Source: Euryarchaeota archaeon UBA86
GTDB lineage: Archaea > Thermoplasmatota > Poseidoniia > Poseidoniales > Thalassarchaeaceae
NCBI GenBank assembly: GCA_002503055.1
Contig: DAQX01000029.1
Location: 11,924-75,923, forward strand
Direction: 5' to 3'
Length of the DNA stretch: 64,000 nt
A program made the position numbers and the translations under genes. Position 1 is the stretch's first letter, and every line of letters begins with the position of its first letter. The notes beneath the pieces are model-generated. The model was not told the origin of the DNA and made no database searches. It saw only the letters and a list, made by a program, of their open reading frames with translations. Below are positions 25,126 to 32,930 of the stretch, piece by piece.

Positions 25126-25137
25126 GGAGGTGGAAAG

Positions 25138-26154
25138 ATACACGAGGTCGGCCTAATCGGCGGCACCTTCGACCGTTTCCATATCGGACATCGCAATTTG
25201 TTTATTTCCGGATTGTCAAAATGTCAGGCCATAGAGGTCTGGATTACCGTTGACTCAATCGCTAGAAAGAAAGACATCAGAATCAATCCCTGGGAACAAA
25301 GAGTGGAAGAAATCAAACAGGCTCTAGATGCATATTCCGAACGACTATCGTTTCATAAATTGACCAATCTACACGGCCCCGCTCCAACACATGAACAGGC
25401 AAGCGCGATTATATGCACATCAGAGACCATGTCAGAGTGTGAGGAAATTAATACAATGAGAGGCGAATCAGGACTGTCCGAACTCGAGATAATTTGCGTC
25501 GAACACACCACATCTTGGGATGACTTTCCAATTTCTAGTTCTAGAATTAGAAATGGAGAAATTGACCGAGAGGGAAAACGCTGGATACCTGAGTCTTTCG
25601 AGACAAGCGTGATGATCATGACTTCTGAGGTTGAAGCCGAATTGAAGGATCCATTCGGAGAATTGATTCCAGGACCAGAGGATAATCCCAGTGTGGCCAT
25701 GTCAGAAGTACTGGACCTGACTAAGAACTCCCACGGCCCACTAATCGCAGTAGGCGATGTTACCGTTCGGACCTTACAAGACATCGGTAGAACGGCCGAT
25801 ATTGGGCTAATTGATGGTCGTACAAAGAGACAAGTTTGGGTTGGTGCCGACGGAATTGATCCTTCTCTTTATGATTTGGAATTTGAGTGTACAAGCCCTG
25901 CAGGCCAACTCACTCCTTCTTTGCTCAATTCATGCCAAACAGCAATTACTTCTTGGACCGAGGAAGACAAATCCTCGTTGATTATTGTGGAAGGTGAGGA
26001 AGATCTAGCCCCTCTTCTCCTTCATCCTCTTGCACCCATTGGCTCAGTCATTCTGTACGGTCAACCCGGTAAAGGAGTGGTAATCAGAATATGTGGAGAA
26101 GACGCTAAGCAACGCTGCCGCAGATTGCTAAGCGGATTTGCTACCAGTGAGTAA
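25138..26154 (+). CDS. Fused phosphopantetheine adenylyltransferase and GTP-dependent dephospho-CoA kinase
   Basis: The N-terminal half is an archaeal CoaD-type nucleotidyltransferase: IGGTFDRFHIGH (HxGH), ITVDSIARKKD and the ISSSRIRNGEI motif. The C-terminal half (from about residue 165) is DUF359, the archaeal GTP-dependent dephospho-CoA kinase: VGDVTVRTLQDIG, GLIDGRTKR, EGEEDLAPLLL and ILYGQPGKGVVIR. One protein would therefore carry out the last two steps of CoA synthesis. The start is unusual: family N-termini begin about 8 residues before GGTFD, which here is an ATA codon at 25138, 5 nt after a strong GGAGGTG ribosome site. The nearest standard codons are GTG 25063 and ATG 25021, which lie inside the RNA candidate and add unlikely residues. 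Confidence 0.85.
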   Translation: MHEVGLIGGTFDRFHIGHRNLFISGLSKCQAIEVWITVDSIARKKDIRINPWEQRVEEIKQALDAYSERLSFHKLTNLHGPAPTHEQASAIICTSETMSECEEINTMRGESGLSELEIICVEHTTSWDDFPISSSRIRNGEIDREGKRWIPESFETSVMIMTSEVEAELKDPFGELIPGPEDNPSVAMSEVLDLTKNSHGPLIAVGDVTVRTLQDIGRTADIGLIDGRTKRQVWVGADGIDPSLYDLEFECTSPAGQLTPSLLNSCQTAITSWTEEDKSSLIIVEGEEDLAPLLLHPLAPIGSVILYGQPGKGVVIRICGEDAKQRCRRLLSGFATSE

Positions 26155-26685
26155 TCAAGCGGCGTCTTCTAGGGTGTGGATACCGACTCCAAAACTCACC
26201 AGAATCACCATCACAGCATAGACTCCGGGGTCGACCCATGTGGTGTTCATTGAACTCCAAACAATGTAGAACATAACTCCAATGACAATCATCCAACTTG
26301 CCATAGTTCTTCTAATTCCATTCTCGGATGATAGAAGGCTAGATGCTACCGGTCCACTAGACAAACCTCTGAACCACTCCGCCACACCTCCATCGAAGCA
26401 CTTCTTCATACCCATGGAGCCTAGGACTAACAATGCTACACCGAGCAATGCGAATACCATGTCATCCATCACAACTCCAGAACCATCGTGTGGAATATTT
26501 GAGGCAGCACTATCTCCAGAGATGAATCCAATCCACATCACCTTGAATCCAGGAGAGTAAGCTCCGATTGTGATGTTGACAACGGTCAGTAGAAGCACCC
26601 ATGCTCCTAGCACCATTGTCAAAGTAGACATGACTTGACTCGGTCTGCTCAAGGACTCTCCCCAGTCAGTTCCCTGCATGGTCAT
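26155..26685 (-). CDS. Four-helix membrane protein, unknown
   Basis: I do not recognise this 176-aa integral membrane protein. Hydrophobic helices lie at about residues 20-45, 75-92, 125-143 and 152-168. The loop between the first two is Gly/Ser/Asp-rich and probably external (FISGDSAASNIPHDG). The end is HTLEDAA. It converges exactly on the CoaD-DPCK gene (no gap) and follows orc1/cdc6 on the same strand after 53 bp. No functional residue stands out. Confidence 0.75.
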   Translation of the reverse strand: MTMQGTDWGESLSRPSQVMSTLTMVLGAWVLLLTVVNITIGAYSPGFKVMWIGFISGDSAASNIPHDGSGVVMDDMVFALLGVALLVLGSMGMKKCFDGGVAEWFRGLSSGPVASSLLSSENGIRRTMASWMIVIGVMFYIVWSSMNTTWVDPGVYAVMVILVSFGVGIHTLEDAA

Positions 26686-26738
26686 CGAGGCGGCGACCTT
26701 ACATCTTGGTTTAATCGTTGTCTGAGGGGGAAATCCAC

Positions 26739-27977
26739 TCAGAGTTGACTCTGTAGGTTGTATCTGCCAAGAGCAGCCTCGGCAATAAGTGGCTCAGACT
26801 CGCCCATTATCGAAATTGCATCAACACCCTTAGGTATTGCAGAGTTAACTTGCTTACTTCTTCCGCCCCGCCCTTTACTGACATTTCTAGCCATAATTAT
26901 TCCCAAGGTGTCAAGCTCATTGAGTAGCGATGAGATTCGCCTAGGTGTAAGGGCCTCGACTGAGATCTTCATACACGCGTCGCTGTATGTCCTGTAAGTT
27001 TCTCCAGTAGAGATGTTTCTCATACCATTGTCCTCATTCAACTTGATTGCAAGGACAAGCAACTTCTGATGCAGAGGCAGAGTCTTGAGCACTGGAGTGA
27101 CCTGATCGTACTCCAATTGACTCTGAGCCAACCGTACATGCCTTCTATCAACAGTCTTCTGAGACCTCTGCTCGGCCTTCTGAACAGAGATGCGCAACAG
27201 GTCAAGAGCCCTGCGAGCGTCACCATGTTCCTGAGCAGCTAAGGCCGAGCAAAGCTCCAAAACTCCTTCCTCAATCACATCTTCACGCAAGCCAGTATTG
27301 ACTCGTTCACTGAGGATATCCTGGATCTCAGGAGCCCCATAGGGGTGGAATACCAAGTCCTCCTGACTCAATCTTGAGGTCACTCGTGGATCTAATTGCT
27401 GGGTGAAGTTGAGGTCATTACTGATACCAATAATGCAACACCTTGAATTCCTGAGTGAGGTATTGAGACTGGTCAAATTGTACAGTAAACCGTCACCAGC
27501 TCTTGAGACCAGATTGTCTATCTCATCTAGCACGATGATGTGAACTCCTCCTGCTCTATCCATCCTAGAAATCAATTCCTCAAGCACTCTATCAGTGGGC
27601 CAACCCGTGAATGGAATTGGAGTATCTCCTCGCCTCCCCAACTTACTGGCAATAGTCTGTACAACTCTGTACTTTGTGTCTACATTTCGACAGTTGATTT
27701 CGTAGGTCTCAACACTCTGTCCCATCTCCTCGCCCTTGTCGAGCAACTGTCCGAGAACAAATCTAGTAACAACAGTCTTGCCAGAGCCAGGGACTCCGTA
27801 GAGCAGCATGTTAGAGGGTATGTGTCCGTTGAGGGCGTCAACTAAGTTGCGAACCAAAGACTCGACCTCATGGCCCCTATGAGGAAGCCTCGTAGGCTCG
27901 AACGCGTGATCGAATGCACGCCTATCAACAAAGAGACAATCTTGCCCGAGAATTTTCTCGAAAATGTTTCCATCCAT
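26739..27977 (-). CDS. Orc1/Cdc6 replication initiator
   Basis: Archaeal origin-recognition and helicase-loading AAA+ ATPase of 412 aa. Walker A is YGVPGSGKTVV, Walker B VIIVLDEIDNL (as HIIVLDEID), sensor 1 GISNDLNF, and sensor 2 lies near EHGDARRALDLLRIS. A C-terminal winged helix (LTPRRISSLLNELDTLGII) binds origin DNA. The gene is flanked by a 399-bp AT-rich gap with repeats, a common arrangement in which the initiator gene sits beside its origin. Replication partners PCNA and RFC small subunit also occur in this window. Confidence 0.95.
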   Translation of the reverse strand: MDGNIFEKILGQDCLFVDRRAFDHAFEPTRLPHRGHEVESLVRNLVDALNGHIPSNMLLYGVPGSGKTVVTRFVLGQLLDKGEEMGQSVETYEINCRNVDTKYRVVQTIASKLGRRGDTPIPFTGWPTDRVLEELISRMDRAGGVHIIVLDEIDNLVSRAGDGLLYNLTSLNTSLRNSRCCIIGISNDLNFTQQLDPRVTSRLSQEDLVFHPYGAPEIQDILSERVNTGLREDVIEEGVLELCSALAAQEHGDARRALDLLRISVQKAEQRSQKTVDRRHVRLAQSQLEYDQVTPVLKTLPLHQKLLVLAIKLNEDNGMRNISTGETYRTYSDACMKISVEALTPRRISSLLNELDTLGIIMARNVSKGRGGRSKQVNSAIPKGVDAISIMGESEPLIAEAALGRYNLQSQL

Positions 27978-28376
27978 TTTCTTTCACCTTCGGGCCAAAT
28001 CACGAATACTGTCTCATCTAGGTCCGGGAACAAGATGTGTCAGCCAACGTGGATGTCAAGCGAGGATGTTGGTGGTAATAAGACTGTCCGACAAGTTGGG
28101 AACTTGGTCGGGTTTTTCCTTTCCTATCAGTCATTATATTGGTAAGCAAAAGCATTGACATATGTAACTCCTATTTTCCTCTCAGTATAGCGTTTTTGTG
28201 ATTATAATTCCGGTGTAAAAAATGCATCATTCGAGGTACTATATATGCAAATATCTTCTTCATGTAAATGTCGCCGAATTAACTCTAAGATGATCTCCAA
28301 AAGTCACGAATTTGCAAATACTTAGAGTCCGAATCGATAATCAGAATTTTTCTATGTATAAACAAAGTTAATTTAA
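27978..28376. other. Candidate replication origin
   Basis: A 399-bp gene-free AT-rich region directly upstream of orc1/cdc6. It holds a near-perfect inverted repeat CCGACAAGTT-GGG-AACTTgGTCGG (28088-28111, one unpaired G) followed by GTTTTT, direct repeats TCACGAAT (28000-28007 and 28304-28311) and TGCAAATA (28246-28253 and 28313-28320), and a 45-bp almost pure A/T run at 28346-28390 that could be the unwinding element. I could not match a published origin-recognition-box consensus with confidence. The orc1 promoter must also lie here. Confidence 0.5.
28088..28111. repeat. Inverted repeat in candidate origin
   Basis: CCGACAAGTT, spacer GGG, then AACTTGGTCGG, matching except for one extra G. 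It could bind Orc1/Cdc6 dimers. It is followed by GTTTTT on the plus strand, so a hairpin terminator is an alternative, but no plus-strand gene ends just upstream. Confidence 0.55.
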
Positions 28377-29171
28377 TTATAAATTTCTTTGCAACGAAGC
28401 CGAACCTTTTTCGTCAATCAGCAAGCAATCTCCATCCTCAATCTGAACTATAGATTCGGGCAGTTCTGGCATTGGGAATCCTATCTCCTCGCCCCTAGCA
28501 CTGGAGTAGTTGTGAGTTACCAATACTGTCGCGTGAGGATGTCTCTGAGAGAATGCAACTACATCAGATGGGGTGTGGTGGTGAGGACTTTCTACGAAAT
28601 CGGGAATTCCCATTTCAAGCAGAACAACCTGGCATCTCGAGGCCCTTTTGTCAATCTCCTCGCACGGCCCCGAGTCACCGCAGTGCAGGAATCTGAATCC
28701 ATTTGAATGAATTAATTCGTAGCCGTGTGGATCGGTCTGCTCTACATGCTCTACAGCAAATCTCTCGAATGACCAATCAGTATCTTCTAGAGTCCCTGTC
28801 TCAGATTCAGACCACAAGATTCTCTCGTCTAGAGAATCCTCAAGACTTCCTGGGAAACCCGTGTTACACAGGTTACTCAGCAACTCCTTCCCTCCGGGCC
28901 TGAGATGGACATTGAGTGTAGACTTGAAGTCGGGATCTGAGATGAACTTCCTTTCGAGTAAAAGGAAGGGGAATCCGAAGATGTGATCGGCATGCCAGTG
29001 CGTGATGAGAATATGCCTTAGTTCACTTGGAGAGATGCCACACCTCCTCAACTGAGCGAGCACTGTTGGCGGTGTATCTACTAGAACACATCCATCCAGT
29101 AGGGCGAGCGCATGCATCCTGCCAGGAGGCATGAATGCGTTACCCGTGCCTAGGAAGTCTATGCGCGCCAT
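28377..29171 (-). CDS. Metallo-beta-lactamase fold hydrolase (RNase Z-like)
   Basis: A 264-aa MBL-fold protein starting MARIDFLGTGNAF, as in RNase Z and related phosphodiesterases. The zinc motif ILITHWHADHIFGF gives HxHxDH; further ligands are likely HCGDSG (His and Asp) and the final His in VLVTHNYSS. It lacks the long exosite arm of true tRNase Z as far as I can see, so the substrate may be a different nucleotide or ester. ATG at 29171 is preferred to 29204 because the added residues are not family-like. Its 3' end borders the candidate origin. Confidence 0.8.
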   Translation of the reverse strand: MARIDFLGTGNAFMPPGRMHALALLDGCVLVDTPPTVLAQLRRCGISPSELRHILITHWHADHIFGFPFLLLERKFISDPDFKSTLNVHLRPGGKELLSNLCNTGFPGSLEDSLDERILWSESETGTLEDTDWSFERFAVEHVEQTDPHGYELIHSNGFRFLHCGDSGPCEEIDKRASRCQVVLLEMGIPDFVESPHHHTPSDVVAFSQRHPHATVLVTHNYSSARGEEIGFPMPELPESIVQIEDGDCLLIDEKGSASLQRNL

Positions 29172-29294
29172 GTGCCTCGATAGGGGACCCTGACTTGACC
29201 TCATCGCATTGAATCGGTTACTAGTTCCAGCCCCCTCTCAGCATTTGTTCATAAACAGACCTTGTCTCGTCGGCTCGCCAACAGGGGAGTAATT

Positions 29295-30575
29295 ATGTCA
29301 GATTGGAGTGCTAAGAACCCCTACATCTCTAAGTTGAATGACAATCGGATTCTAAATGGCAAAGGCTCCAGAAAGGAGACTAGGCACATAGTTTTCGATT
29401 TAGGAAAATCAGGATTGGAGTACAAGGCAGGTGACGCTCTAGGAGTAATTCCTCAGTGCCCCCCTGAGTTAGTCCAAGAACTACTGGACGCTTGTGGCTT
29501 CTCTGGAGGCGAAGAGGTAGAGACGCACCTGGGTGAATGCACTATCAGAGAGGCACTGACCAACAGGTACGAAATTCATAGGATAACAAAGAAGTGGATT
29601 GCAAATCTTGGAGATAGGCTAGCTTCTGACACACCGAATATTGAGATTAGGATAGTTGGTAGGAAGCGTGCCTCAACAGAAGATGGTGAGCTGCTGATGG
29701 ATTGGAGCGGCTCGGGAGTCGACGACGATGTGCCTGATGGATATGTCGAAATTGGCTCCGTAAGTGACCCTGCAGAAGAACTCTGGAACTCTATGATGGA
29801 GGATGCAGATGCCATGGAGGACTACATTTGGTCTAGAGACTATATCGACGGATTAACCGACTTCGGCCACATCGGATTCACTCCTCAGCAATTTGTCGAT
29901 GGCATGGACAGACTCAAGCCTAGACTTTACTCAATCGCGAGTAGTCCTGACTTCGAGCCGGGTACCGTTCATCTCACTGTGGCCATCGTCAGATACCACC
30001 ACCATGATAGAGACAGAACCGGCCTTTGCACTGGATACTTGGCCGACCGCTGCGATGTGAATGATTCCGAGATTGGAGTATTCATGTCACCGACTCGTTC
30101 GTTCGTTTTACCAGAGGACGACTCGACTGACATAATTATGGTTGGCCCGGGAACTGGAATAGCTCCGTTTAGAGCGTTCCTTCAGCAAAGACAAGTGAAC
30201 GGCTCGACAGGACGAAACTGGTTGTTCTTCGGAGACTGGACAGAGGAAGGCGAGTATCTCTATCGCGATGAAATGGAGGCTTGGACAGAGTCGGGACTGA
30301 TTGACCGCCACGATCTCGCTTGGTCCCGTGCCGGCCCGGACAAGGTATATGTCCAGCACCTGATGAAGAAGAATGGCGAGGAAATCTGGAATTGGATAGA
30401 CAATGGAGCATACTTCTATGTCTGCGGCGACAAGAACTACATGGCCAGAGATGTACACTCCACACTCATCGAAATCTGCTCACAATACGGCGGAATGTCG
30501 GAAGAAGATGCAAAGGAGTTCGTCGAGACCGGCCTGATGAAGACCGAGAAGCGATATCTGCGCGATGTATACTGA
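29295..30575 (+). CDS. CysJ/FNR-type FAD-NADPH reductase without flavodoxin domain
   Basis: The 426-aa protein has the FAD-binding and NADPH-binding domains of the sulfite-reductase flavoprotein/P450-reductase family but no N-terminal FMN domain. Motifs: YKAGDALGVIP, the FAD motif PRLYSIASSP, GLCTGYLAD, the NADPH motif VGPGTGIAPFRAFLQ, LFFGDWTEEGEYLY, YFYVCGDKNYMARDV and a terminal RYLRDVY with the stacking aromatic residue. ATG at 29295 follows GGGGAG. It probably moves electrons from NADPH to a ferredoxin, flavodoxin or siroheme enzyme; the partner is not in the window. Confidence 0.87.
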   Translation: MSDWSAKNPYISKLNDNRILNGKGSRKETRHIVFDLGKSGLEYKAGDALGVIPQCPPELVQELLDACGFSGGEEVETHLGECTIREALTNRYEIHRITKKWIANLGDRLASDTPNIEIRIVGRKRASTEDGELLMDWSGSGVDDDVPDGYVEIGSVSDPAEELWNSMMEDADAMEDYIWSRDYIDGLTDFGHIGFTPQQFVDGMDRLKPRLYSIASSPDFEPGTVHLTVAIVRYHHHDRDRTGLCTGYLADRCDVNDSEIGVFMSPTRSFVLPEDDSTDIIMVGPGTGIAPFRAFLQQRQVNGSTGRNWLFFGDWTEEGEYLYRDEMEAWTESGLIDRHDLAWSRAGPDKVYVQHLMKKNGEEIWNWIDNGAYFYVCGDKNYMARDVHSTLIEICSQYGGMSEEDAKEFVETGLMKTEKRYLRDVY

Positions 30576-30620
30576 CGACTCTCCGCATTGCTCATACAGC
30601 GTCTGCCGGAGCGCAACGAT

Positions 30621-31964
30621 ATGTTCCGCAGGGTGCTGATAGCGAATCGAGGCGAAATCGCACTTCGTATTCTCCGCTCTCTACGCGCGCTAGGAATAGA
30701 GGGAGTTGTAGTCCATGGGCGTGAAGACAGACTAACTCTGCCCGTCAGGATGGCAGATGAAGGAGCATTCATCCCCCGCGATGACCCATTGGCATCCTAT
30801 CTCGATATAGAAGCCGTAGTTGCCGCTGCCAAAGAGGTTGGAGCAGATGCTGTACACCCTGGATATGGATTCCTAGCCGAGAATGCTACTTTAGCGGAGA
30901 GACTCGCCGAGGAAGGAATCGTATTCATTGGACCTAGCCCGGGAGTTCTCAGATTATTGGGTGACAAAATCTCGGCAAGACATGCGATGGTCAAGGCCGG
31001 ACTTCCTGTGGCCAAAGGTTCGGGTCAGCCAATCTCAGACGAGACAGAAGCCCTCAGTATGGCCAAAGAGATCGGCTACCCGGTGATGATCAAAGCAGCC
31101 GCCGGAGGAGGCGGCATTGGAATGCAAGTAGTGAACTCAGGAGATGAGTTCGAATCTGCTCTAAGATTGTGCCAAGGTAGAGCCCTCTCTGCTTTCGGGG
31201 ACGATAGAGTATTCGTTGAGAAGTTCATTGAAGGTGCCCAACATATCGAATTTCAGGTTCTAGGAGATGGAAACAAAGCAGTCCACTTCGGAGAGAGATT
31301 CTGCTCTATTCAGAGACGTCACCAGAAGATAATCGAGGAAGGTCCATGGCTCTCAGAAGAAGTTCGCGCAGAGCTTGGAGCCAAAGTAGTGGCCGGAGCA
31401 GAGGCCGTAGGATACAAGGGTCTGGCGACCTTTGAGTTTCTTCGAGATTCAAATGGAGAATTCTACTTCCTTGAGGTGAATCCACGAGTGCAAGTAGAGC
31501 ACACCGTTACTGAGATGATTGCCGGGGTTGACTTGGTTTCCTTAGGAATCAAGGTAGCAGCAGGAGAACCACTACCTATCTCACAATCAGATATTCAAAT
31601 CTCAGGACATGCCATTCAGACTAGAATTAACGCAGAGGATCCATTCACACTCAAACCATCTCCTGGCAGAATCTGGGAATGTCATTGGCCAGGAGGGCCA
31701 GGAGTCCGAGTCGACACACACTCTCACACGGGCTATGACATGCCACCTTCATTCGACTCTTTACTAGCGAAACTCATCGTTTGGGCACCTAATCGTGATG
31801 AAGCGTTAGCCAAGATGGATGCCGCTCTAGCAGAGACAATAATCATTGGAGTGGACACTCTAATTCCTCTTCACAGAGCAATAATGAGTGAGCCTGACTT
31901 CCGTAACGGAAATATCACCATTGCTTATCTAGATGAGCACCCGGGTATACTTGATGGGGTGTAA
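30621..31964 (+). CDS. Biotin carboxylase subunit of acyl-CoA carboxylase
   Basis: An AccC/PccA-type biotin carboxylase of 447 aa that carboxylates carrier-bound biotin with ATP and bicarbonate. ATP-grasp motifs are MIKAAAGGGGIGMQVV, ERFCSIQRRHQKIIEEGP, LEVNPRVQVEHTVTE and the C-terminal RINAEDP. There is no fused biotin carrier domain, so BCCP and carboxyltransferase must be encoded elsewhere. ATG at 30621 gives MFRRVLIANRGEIA, the family start. In aerobic archaea this subunit usually belongs to an acetyl/propionyl-CoA carboxylase, which would fit with the IcmF and beta-oxidation genes here. Confidence 0.92.
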   Translation: MFRRVLIANRGEIALRILRSLRALGIEGVVVHGREDRLTLPVRMADEGAFIPRDDPLASYLDIEAVVAAAKEVGADAVHPGYGFLAENATLAERLAEEGIVFIGPSPGVLRLLGDKISARHAMVKAGLPVAKGSGQPISDETEALSMAKEIGYPVMIKAAAGGGGIGMQVVNSGDEFESALRLCQGRALSAFGDDRVFVEKFIEGAQHIEFQVLGDGNKAVHFGERFCSIQRRHQKIIEEGPWLSEEVRAELGAKVVAGAEAVGYKGLATFEFLRDSNGEFYFLEVNPRVQVEHTVTEMIAGVDLVSLGIKVAAGEPLPISQSDIQISGHAIQTRINAEDPFTLKPSPGRIWECHWPGGPGVRVDTHSHTGYDMPPSFDSLLAKLIVWAPNRDEALAKMDAALAETIIIGVDTLIPLHRAIMSEPDFRNGNITIAYLDEHPGILDGV

Positions 31965-32930
31965 ATGTTGAAACTCGTAATTCTAGGAAGTATAGGACTC
32001 GATGATATCGAGACCCCAGTTGACAGCGGCTCGGACCTACTAGGAGGAGCCGCCGCACACGCTGGAATCGCTGCAGGGTTCCATCTTCCGGTGACTCCCC
32101 AATCGTCACCAGAGATAGGACTGGTCAGTGCTGTAGGTACTGACTTTCCATCCGATGCACAGACAACTTTAGAGAACTCAGGTCTGAATCTAGCAGGAGT
32201 CATCCGCAAGGATGGAAGCACATTTCGATGGTCGGGCCGATATGAGGGCTCTATGGACGATGTAACTACAATCTCTACTGAAGTAAATGTCCTCGAAGAC
32301 CATATTCCTGAGATTCCGGCATCCTGGAAGAATCCGGAAGTCCTATTCTGCGCAAACACACACCCTCGTTCTCAAGTGGCGGTACTTGACCAGTGTCCGG
32401 GAGCAGTAATTACTGCACTCGACTCATTCATGCTATGGATTGAAACAGAATTCGAACTTCTCTCCGAGGCACTTCGTAAGGTGGACCTAGCCATCCTCAA
32501 TGAAGAGGAGGTCTGTGCCATTGCCGGAGATGATTTAGTTCACAATGCGGCAGCCAAGATTTCCTCAGGAGAGGCCCTGTATGGGGGCATAGCAGCAGGC
32601 CCTGGGCCTAGAGGAGTAATCGTCAAGAGGGGCAGAAGCGGTTCGGTTGCTTACCTCGATTGCGGCATCATCACTCTACCGGCATATCCAACAGATGAAT
32701 TGGTTGATCCAACTGGGGCAGGCGACAGTTTTGCTGGAGGCCTATTATCCAATATCGCTGGCCGTAAGGGAGCTCTGAACCAACGCGACACTATGCGCGA
32801 TGCACTTCTGCACGCGACTGTAACCGCATCATTCTCTGTTGAAGGATTAGGTGTGTCAGGCGTTAGTAATCTCGAACGAGGACGCTACCACGCCAGAGTC
32901 GACAAGTATCGCCGCATGGTCGGACTGTAA
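31965..32930 (+). CDS. PfkB-family sugar or nucleoside kinase
   Basis: The 321-aa protein belongs to the ribokinase/PfkB fold: an N-terminal LGSIGLDDIETP strand set, DLLGGAAAHAGIAA substrate motif, ILNEEEVCAI, VIVKRGRSGSV, and the C-terminal anion-hole/catalytic motif DPTGAGDSFAGG with catalytic Asp. Family members phosphorylate ribose, fructose, nucleosides and other sugars, and the substrate cannot be read here. It begins immediately after the biotin carboxylase stop codon, so the two are co-transcribed. No sugar transporter is adjacent. Confidence 0.88.
   Translation: MLKLVILGSIGLDDIETPVDSGSDLLGGAAAHAGIAAGFHLPVTPQSSPEIGLVSAVGTDFPSDAQTTLENSGLNLAGVIRKDGSTFRWSGRYEGSMDDVTTISTEVNVLEDHIPEIPASWKNPEVLFCANTHPRSQVAVLDQCPGAVITALDSFMLWIETEFELLSEALRKVDLAILNEEEVCAIAGDDLVHNAAAKISSGEALYGGIAAGPGPRGVIVKRGRSGSVAYLDCGIITLPAYPTDELVDPTGAGDSFAGGLLSNIAGRKGALNQRDTMRDALLHATVTASFSVEGLGVSGVSNLERGRYHARVDKYRRMVGL

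Noticed and set aside
25021..25137. Coding extension from ATG 25021
   Set aside because: It overlaps strong RNA stems and encodes residues unlike CoaD N-termini.
28088..28117. Hairpin followed by T-run read as an intrinsic terminator
   Set aside because: No plus-strand gene ends upstream within 1.9 kb, and archaeal termination does not need hairpins; origin or regulator site is more likely.
27870..28158. Short plus-strand frames over the orc1 start and the origin gap
   Set aside because: No family features, and they cross the AT-rich region and coding start of orc1/cdc6.
30108..30465. Minus-strand frames inside the FAD reductase
   Set aside because: Shadow frames of a gene with complete family motifs.
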